Assembly (NCBI GenBank): GCA_016713535.1
Contig: JADJOY010000031.1
Coordinates: 1-19,435 of the forward strand
DNA: 19,435 nucleotides
Reading direction: 5' to 3'
DNA from: Deltaproteobacteria bacterium
GTDB taxonomy: Bacteria; JADJOY01
Every line of letters starts with the position of its first letter. The stretch's first letter is position 1. The notes under the pieces are model-generated. The model did no database searches. It was not told the origin of the DNA and saw only the letters and a list, made by a program, of their open reading frames with translations. The position numbers were made by a program, and so were the translations under genes. Shown in pieces: positions 14,756-19,435 of the stretch.

Positions 14756-15885
14756 GTGATCCCACCCGCGACCGCGACCCCGCTCGAAGTGCCCATCCCT
14801 CACGCCCGCCGGCGCGGGGCTCGCCCCGATCGGCTCGTCGCGTACCTGCAGGACGCGCGCGAGCCACGATCGACGAGATCCGCGAGCTGGTGCCGGCGCA
14901 GGCGCCGCCACTCAGGGCGCCTCTACGAGCTGATGCTCGAGCTACCCGCTGCGCGAGGCGAAGGCCCTTCGCCCCGCGCTCTGCATCGCCACCTGCCGTG
15001 CGCTCGGTGGCCAGCTCGCGGCAGTGTTGCCGTCGGCGGCGATGCTCGAGCTCTTCCACAACGCGTTCCTGATCCATGACGACGTCGAGGACGACTCCGA
15101 GCTGCGGCGCGGCGCGCCGACGTTCCACCGCGCCGAGGAGTGTCCCGACCCCGGAATGATCCCGGCGTGGGGCGACGGGATGCTCGCCCTCGCGCTCCGG
15201 CCGCTCCTCGACAACACCCGCACCGTCCGGGCTCGGCGAAGCGCTGCGGATCCCCTCGAGCTGGTGGCGCGGATGGCGCGCGAGTCGGCGGAGGGCAGGC
15301 GGTCGAGCTCGACTGGATCCGCGCCAACGCGTGGGACCAGCGCGACGCCGACTATTTCCGCATGGTGCACAAGAAGACCAAGCTGGTACTCGTTCATCAC
15401 GCCGGTCCTCCTCGAGGCGCTGGTCGGTGGGGTCGAGCCGGCGCGCCTCGCGCGCCTCGGCCGCTTCGCGACGCTGCTCGGGCTCACCTTCCGGGTCGGG
15501 ACGACGCGCTCAACCTCGACGCCGACGAGACCGCCTACGGCAAGGCTCGCCGGCGATCTGTCAGGAAGCAAGCGCACGCTGATCCTCCTCCATGCGCTCA
15601 GGGCCGCCTCGCCCGGCGAGCGCGCGCGAACGATCGGGATCCTGGCCAAGCGCCGCCCGGGCGCAGGCATCTCCGAGCTCGAGGCCAAGTCGGTGGCCGA
15701 CGTGGAGTTCCTGCGGGCCTCGTGGATCGATCCAGCGCCATCGCGGTGGCGCGCGCCGCCGCGCGGCGGCGCGCCGAGCGGAACCGCGACGTGCTCGCGC
15801 TCGCGACCCGGGCGACGTCGCGCCGTCGTCGCACCTCGACTTCCTGTTCGGCGTGGTGCGCTACGTGATCGAGCGGGATCGCTGA
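14756..15885 (+). CDS. Polyprenyl (E-isoprenyl) diphosphate synthase, many apparent frameshifts
   Basis: About 370 aa if repaired. These all-alpha enzymes chain isopentenyl diphosphate onto allylic diphosphates (farnesyl, geranylgeranyl or longer). Reconstructed motifs: YLREAKALRPALCIATCRAL-like substrate motif, FLIHDDVEDDSELRRG with the first Asp-rich motif DDVED (15078-15092), ELDWIRANAWDQRDADYF, MVHKKTK then YSFITPVLLEALVGG, second Asp motif in DDALNLDADETAYGK (15500 on), GDLSGSKRTLILLHAL, ISELEAKSVADVEFLR, closing FLFGVVRYVIERDR and TGA 15885. The DDALNL-YGK-GDL-KRT block is diagnostic. At least six frame changes occur with motifs intact, so I treat them as indel errors. Product length cannot be predicted safely because the residues before DDVED are compatible with several classes. 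A coupled chain of small genes follows 39 bases on. Confidence 0.85.
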
Positions 15886-15890
15886 GCGGG

Positions 15891-15911
15891 CCGAGCGGTC
15901 GGACCGCTCGG
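15891..15911 (+). promoter_or_regulatory. Perfect dyad between synthase and the downstream gene chain
   Basis: CCGAGCGGTC (15891-15900) and GACCGCTCGG (15902-15911) are exact reverse complements around one central G. As RNA it gives at least an 8-bp hairpin with loop TCGGA. It begins 5 bases after the synthase stop and ends 13 bases before the next GTG start, with GGGGAG in between. It could be a terminator/attenuator, an operator, or a processing site. Confidence 0.6.
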
Positions 15912-15924
15912 CGGGGAGCAGCGC

Positions 15925-16283
15925 GTGGACTGGAAAGATCTGCTGGAAGCCGACTCACCCGACGCGCTGGTCGAGCGCCTGCGACGGCGCTTCGGAGGCG
16001 CAGGGCCTCGCTCGGCGCGGACCCGGGCGCCACCGCGGACGACGCGGCCAGCGCCAGGACGCCCGCCGACACTCGAGCCACGCCTGCCGGCCAGGAACCC
16101 GACGCGGGCTCGCTCGGCGAGCGCGCACGCGCCCACTTCGCCGACCTCCAGGGCGCGAGCGCAAGCAGGCTCAGCTCACCCGCGACCTCCTCGACGCGCT
16201 GCGCCGGGAGCGCGCCGCGGAGCTCCAGCACCGGCCCCTCCGCAGCGGCTGCTCAGGCTGCACGCGGGGGGCTGGCGCCATGA
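15925..16283 (+). CDS. Unrecognised short coiled-coil-like protein (chain gene 1)
   Basis: About 118 aa after repair. GTG 15925 has GGGGAG 8 bases upstream and begins VDWKDLLEADSPDALVERLR, an amphipathic helix. The frame changes near 16005 to a low-complexity Ala/Asp/Pro middle and SLGERARAHFADLQG, then near 16160 to RKQAQLTRDLLDALRRERAA, strongly helical with heptad-like spacing. In the last frame used, the TGA at 16281-16283 overlaps the ATG of the next gene. I recognise no family. Helical ends and a flexible middle would suit an adaptor or assembly protein, but that is only inference. Confidence 0.45.
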
Positions 16284-16582
16284 CCAACAGCGCGTTCGTC
16301 GTGGAAACGCCAGCGCGGTGACGGTGGCGCTCTCGTTCGAAGGTCGTCGGTGTGCGCGACGGGCTCGGCGTCTCGCGAGCCGCGCCGCCGATCGCGTTCG
16401 AGCCGGAAGCGCGCCGTCGCTTAGCGCCGCGCGAAGCGCGTCGGGTGCGGGTCGGATCGACCTCGCCGACGCCCGTCAAGAGCCCGGCGCGCCTCGAGCT
16501 ACAGGTGTGGGTCCAGCCTGGACGCGGACGCCACCTCACGCTGTGGATCGACGTCGTAGTCGATCCCCGGACGTTCGAATGA
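16280..16582 (+). CDS. Unrecognised small beta-rich protein (chain gene 2)
   Basis: About 100 aa. ATG 16280 overlaps the previous stop (ATGA). It starts MTNSAFVVE; one A is probably missing in GGAAAC at 16302-16307, after which it reads NASAVTVALSFEGRR, then VRDGLGVSRAAPPIAFEPEA, RLAPREARRVRVR, RIDLADA, ARLELQVWVQPGRGRHLTLW and IDVVVDPRTFE, with TGA at 16582. Alternating hydrophobic strands with a 'P-E...L-x-P-x-E' turn look like an Ig-like or chaperone-like beta-sandwich. That is a fold guess, not a family assignment. Start and stop are in the same frame. Confidence 0.5.
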
Positions 16583-16875
16583 CGCCGTGCCGGCCGAAGA
16601 CGACCGGGCTGCCGCGGCTGGTGGTGCGCGGGGCCGAGGACCACCTCCTACAAGCGCTGCGGCGACCTGCAGCTCGCCGTGCTCAACCACCCCGCGGCCG
16701 CGCCACACGCCGCGTACGCGGCGCTGGTCGCGGAGAGGTCGTCATTTCGCCCACGACGCCGGAGGGTGAGCGCTGGAGCACACGCCTGGCCGGCTCCGAC
16801 CTGCGCCGGGTGCGCATGGTGTGGGACGCGAGCACCCTCGGCAGCTCGCGCACCCCGACGCCGCTCCGCCCGTGA
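16579..16875 (+). CDS. Unrecognised 98-aa protein (chain gene 3)
   Basis: ATG 16579 overlaps the previous TGA (ATGA), and the frame is open to the TGA at 16875. The start (TTGLPRLVVRGAED) and the end (GEVVISPTTPEGERWSTRLA, GSDLRRVRMVWDAS) look like normal protein. The middle as written is Arg/Pro-rich, and another frame there gives TSYKRCGDLQLAVLNHPAAA and HAAYAALVAE, so two cancelling indels near 16645 and 16735 are likely. No family recognised. Confidence 0.4.
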   Translation: MTPCRPKTTGLPRLVVRGAEDHLLQALRRPAARRAQPPRGRATRRVRGAGRGEVVISPTTPEGERWSTRLAGSDLRRVRMVWDASTLGSSRTPTPLRP

Positions 16876-17297
16876 CGCGCTGCCGTCGGTGGTGCTCGAC
16901 TGCTGGTCGGCACGCGCGCAGACCCAGCGCTCGAGGAAGCTCCTCACCCGCCTGGTGTTTCATCGCTCCGCCGACCGGGGTGGGACGATCGACGGGTCCG
17001 CGGACCGGCGCCCGGAAGGAAGGCCTTCGCGCTGCTGGTGCTCGGCCTGCTCTCCACGCTCGAGCGGTTCCGAGCGCTCGCTCTCGCCGCTCCCACCGCG
17101 GCGCCGGCGCGCCAGCCCGGCGACGCTCGAGCCAAGACCCCGCTGGCGATCCCGCACTGCTCGCCGTGCTCGGTGTGCTGGGCTTCGCGCACCGCCTCCG
17201 CGAGATCCTCGGAGGGCTCGAGGACGACTGCCGCCCGACCGCCAGCGTCAGGCGTGGCCGCCGCGACCCCGTCGAGCCACAGGGGCTGGCTCGGTGA
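16872..17297 (+). CDS. Unrecognised protein of about 141 aa (chain gene 4)
   Basis: GTG 16872 overlaps the previous TGA (GTGA) and the TGA at 17297 overlaps the next GTG; the distance is an exact multiple of three. Between them the best reading changes frames: DALPSVVLDLL, LVGTRADPALEE, KLLTRLVFHRSADRGGTIDG, then GRKAFALLVLGLLSTLERFR, a flexible Ala/Pro stretch, and DPAGDPALLAVLGVLGFAHR, LREILGGLEDDCRP. Two hydrophobic helices are visible, yet both carry charged residues and look amphipathic rather than membrane-spanning. No family recognised. Confidence 0.4.
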   Translation: MTRCRRWCSTAGRHARRPSARGSSSPAWCFIAPPTGVGRSTGPRTGARKEGLRAAGARPALHARAVPSARSRRSHRGAGAPARRRSSQDPAGDPALLAVLGVLGFAHRLREILGGLEDDCRPTASVRRGRRDPVEPQGLAR

Positions 17298-17821
17298 GCG
17301 CGCTGCCGTCTCGGCTGCTGCGACCGGCACCCGCGGCACCCCCTCGCTGGCGCGATCGCCGAGGCCATCCGCGCCACCAATCACCTCCGCCGCGGGTCCA
17401 GCAAGCCGGCGGTCGCCGGTGCCTGGAAGGGGTGGTTCCCCACTTCTGCGTGCTCGCGCCCGGTGGCCCGGTACTGCTCAACCTGAAGCGTGTTCGGGGA
17501 CCCTCGCCCGGCCCCACGCGGCGCCGAGGTGGGGCGGGCGCTAGTCACCGTCATCCGCGGCGGCTGGCACGGCGGCGCGGAGACGTTCGCCGCGGGCGCT
17601 ACGCCTGCAGGCCGGACTCAGCTTCGCGCTGGCCCGCACACGGTGGTCGACTTCCGGGATAAGTCGCTTCCGCGTCGGAGTGCTCGCCGCGCCGACGTAA
17701 GCTTCGGGCTCGAGCTCACCACCTTCGCGTTCCCCACCGCCACTCGCAACGCCGCGTTCGCGCCACGGCTCGCCAGTCACTGGCTAGCGGTGCCGCGGCT
17801 AGACCGCGACCGGCCCGGTGA
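17294..17821 (+). CDS. Unrecognised protein of about 175 aa (chain gene 5)
   Basis: GTG 17294 overlaps the preceding stop. A TGA at 17819-17821 in the same register overlaps the next GTG, and the length is an exact multiple of three. Readable parts, in changing frames: VSALPSRLLRPAPAAP, AIAEAIRATNHLRR, VVPHFCVLAPGGPVLLNLKR, VFGDPRPAPRGAEVGRALVT, VIRGGWHGGAETFAAG. From about 17620 on the correct frame is unclear. No family recognised. Confidence 0.35.
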
Positions 17822-18830
17822 CCGTGGGTCGCCGCGACCACACGTTCGACGGCGTGCCGGCCTATACGATCCACAACTGGGGGCGCTTCCGCTGGGGGCG
17901 ACTTCGCGCGGGGTGGGGGTCGGGCTGCCGACGATCCCGGCTCGCCGTGGTCGCTGAACTCTTCGATCGCCTCACCGGCCACTCGCGAGGGCGAGTGCTC
18001 ACAGAGGCCTCTACCTGTGGCGAGACCGAGCCGGCGCGGATCCTGCGCGAGCGCGCGGTGCCCTTCGAGCTCGCGCCAGCACCTGCGCGCCCGGCCGTTT
18101 CGCATCCCGGCGGCCCTCGCGGTGCTCGCGGAAGGCGGGCAACCGACGTCCCCGCCACGCTGAGCCTCGCCCAGGGCTCGCGGGCGACGACCGGGATCGG
18201 GCGGAGTTCGCGGTCGAACTCGCGCGGTTGCCGATACCGAACGACGCCGACGACCTGCGCCTCACCACCATCAACAGAGACCGTCGCGCGCATGCACCTG
18301 CGGGCCCAGGCGTGGACGGTGAGCGCTCGACGTGCCCCGGGCGTGCGTTCGCAGGCTGGTCCGTGGCGAGCATACGCTCGGCGGCTTCGTGCGGCCTCGC
18401 TCTCGGATCCTCGGTACGGGCATCCGGCCAGCTACCGCCGGCTCCTGCACGCCGCGCTCGGGCGCCGCCAGGTCGAGCTCGGCCTCGGCGACGACCGTTC
18501 GTGCTCGCCATCGCGGGGGGCGCATCCGCCTCGAGCCGGCGGCGAGCGAGCGCGCTGCGCCACAATCGAGCTGGGGCGCGCGACCGTCGTGTCGATCTGG
18601 ACGGCGAGGTCAGGCTCCTCGACACCCCGATCGGCGGACCACCTGCACGTACGCGGCTCGATCGCCCGGGAGCTGCTGGGCGAGCTGTGGGACGCCACGC
18701 GCCTCTACATCCACGGCCTGGTCCGCTGCCCCTCGATTCCGCCGCTGCCCATGCGCTGCGCGACCGGCGACGACCACGACGCACCATCCGTCGACCTCGT
18801 GTCGACCAACAGGAAGAGAACCCTCGCTGA
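17818..18830 (+). CDS. Unrecognised larger reading frame, possibly about 337 aa or two genes (chain gene 6)
   Basis: GTG 17818 overlaps the previous TGA and reads VTVGRRDHTFDGVPAYTIHN. Later plausible parts in changing frames: RLAVVAELFDRLTGHSRGRV, LRERAVPFELAPAP, DRAEFAVELARLPIPNDADD, SYRRLLHAALGRRQVELGLG, FVLAIAGGRIRLEP, LHVRGSIARELLGELWDATR and LYIHGLVRCPS. The C-terminal beta-alpha pattern has a faint likeness to SCP2-type lipid-binding domains, not enough to name it. A TGA at 18163 after AVLAEGGQPTSPPR could split it into two genes. The end chosen is the TGA at 18828-18830. Confidence 0.3.
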
Positions 18831-19185
18831 CCAGACCCGACCCCGTGACGGCTTCTGGATCACTGCCGGACAGCAAGAGCCAGCCGGTCACGCGGCCCGT
18901 CATCCACGATCCTCAGCGCCGGCATCACCGGGCTCCATCGCGCACCGAGTGCGCCAGGGCGCCAGCTTCATCGTGCGGGTCATCGAAGCGCAACGAGCCG
19001 CAGGGGACGCGGGCGGCGTCCCGATCGGCAGGATCGCGAAGACCAATACGCGGTGGCGATCGAAGGCGGGCGGTTCACGCGCCCGCGCCGGTGCCGGCAC
19101 CTACCGTGGCTACGATCAGTCGAGACGACGATCGCGGGAACTTCACCCCCTACTCCGAGGGGCGCGGCCGACGCTCGCGGAGTGA
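18827..19185 (+). CDS. Unrecognised short protein (chain gene 7)
   Basis: CTG 18827 overlaps the preceding TGA (CTGA) and would begin LTRPDPVTASGSLPDSKSQP, then VTRPVIHDP. GTG 18845 is a more usual start in the same frame. Later readable pieces in changing frames are HRVRQGASFIVRVIEAQRAA, DQYAVAIEGGRFTR, ATISRDDDRGNFTPYSEGRG, then TGA 19185, which overlaps the next GTG. No family recognised. Confidence 0.3.
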
Positions 19186-19435
19186 CGAACGCTCGGAAGA
19201 TCAAGGTGATCGCGGAACGACTCATGGCGTACACCGGAGCGCTCGACGTGCTGGGAAGGCCGCAGCGCCCGCTCGAGGTGGTCATCGTCGGCCTCCACGA
19301 CGACCGAGCGGCTCGTCGATCCGGTCGCTGGCAGTCTCGAGGTCGCGGTCGAGCGGGTGTCAGGCCCTGAAGCTGGCGCTCGGGGCGACCAAGCGCCTCA
19401 CGATCGATCACAGGATCGAGCGCCTCGATCACGCA
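19182..19435 (+). CDS. Unrecognised protein, cut by the window end (chain gene 8)
   Basis: GTG 19182 overlaps the previous TGA (GTGA). A clean N-terminus follows: MTNARKIKVIAERLMAYTGA, LDVLGRPQRPLEVVIVGLHD. After a shift near 19308 the reading continues as RLVDPVAGSLEVAVERV and LKLALGATKRLTIDHRIERL, up to the window edge. The alpha-then-beta start is protein-like but I recognise no family. The stop lies outside the window. Confidence 0.4.

Noticed and set aside
18880-19010. FAD-binding Rossmann start (AGITGL followed by VRVIEA)
   Set aside because: In one frame it resembles the start of amine-oxidase-type flavoproteins, but the first glycine of GxGxxG is missing, the frame must be changed within the motif, and the following sequence lacks the expected E-x-x-x-x-x-GG-R pattern.
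15925-19435. Contractile injection system, encapsulin or gas-vesicle cluster
   Set aside because: Small coupled genes and the nearby polyprenyl synthase suggested these, but no sheath, tube, baseplate, ATPase, capsid or GvpA sequence could be found in any frame.

Overview
The window is about 70% G+C DNA with lipoproteins of the 'Cys plus Gly/Ser-rich linker' kind, a formylglycine-generating-enzyme-type lipoprotein, a MaoC/CitE CoA pair, a GH92 mannosidase and hairpins in most gene gaps. This fits a large-genome soil or aquatic bacterium of the myxobacterial/deltaproteobacterial type (Myxococcota or Binatota are guesses). No rRNA, tRNA, CRISPR array, transposase or phage gene was recognised.

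Layout. 1-1210: left edge without a confident gene. It holds an AT-rich array of three 24-bp repeats with dyad symmetry (541-612) and a tandem array of strong palindromes (717-1190). 1211-4464, minus strand: an 823-aa lipoprotein (FGE-sulfatase domain plus a large unassigned C-terminal domain), preceded by a C-factor-like short-chain dehydrogenase. 4573-5309: a VOC/PhnB-like protein with a histone-H1-like basic tail, divergent from the dehydrogenase. 5496-6917: a MaoC-like hydratase and a CitE-like CoA-ester lyase, probably one pathway. 7022-9089: a P-loop GTPase-like protein and a tandem GNAT protein. 9191-11799: a beta-propeller lipoprotein and a membrane TPR protein 20 bases apart. 11925-14034: a GH92 alpha-mannosidase lipoprotein. 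14083-14577: a NirD-like Rieske protein. 14756-15885: a polyprenyl diphosphate synthase. 15925 to the right edge: a chain of eight unrecognised, mostly short reading frames, seven of whose starts overlap the preceding stop in the form NTGA.

The most interesting parts are (i) this translationally coupled chain behind the isoprenoid synthase, (ii) three families of intergenic palindromes whose stems change in a compensatory way while loop and flanks stay constant, and (iii) the dyad-repeat array at 541-612.

Quality warning. Reading frames are clean from 1211 to 4464, broken by occasional one-base indels from about 5.5 to 14 kb, and broken very often beyond 14 kb. Protein motifs continue across the breaks in another frame, so most are probably sequencing or assembly indels (noisy reads, contig end) rather than real pseudogenes. 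Gene boundaries beyond 14 kb are therefore reconstructions.
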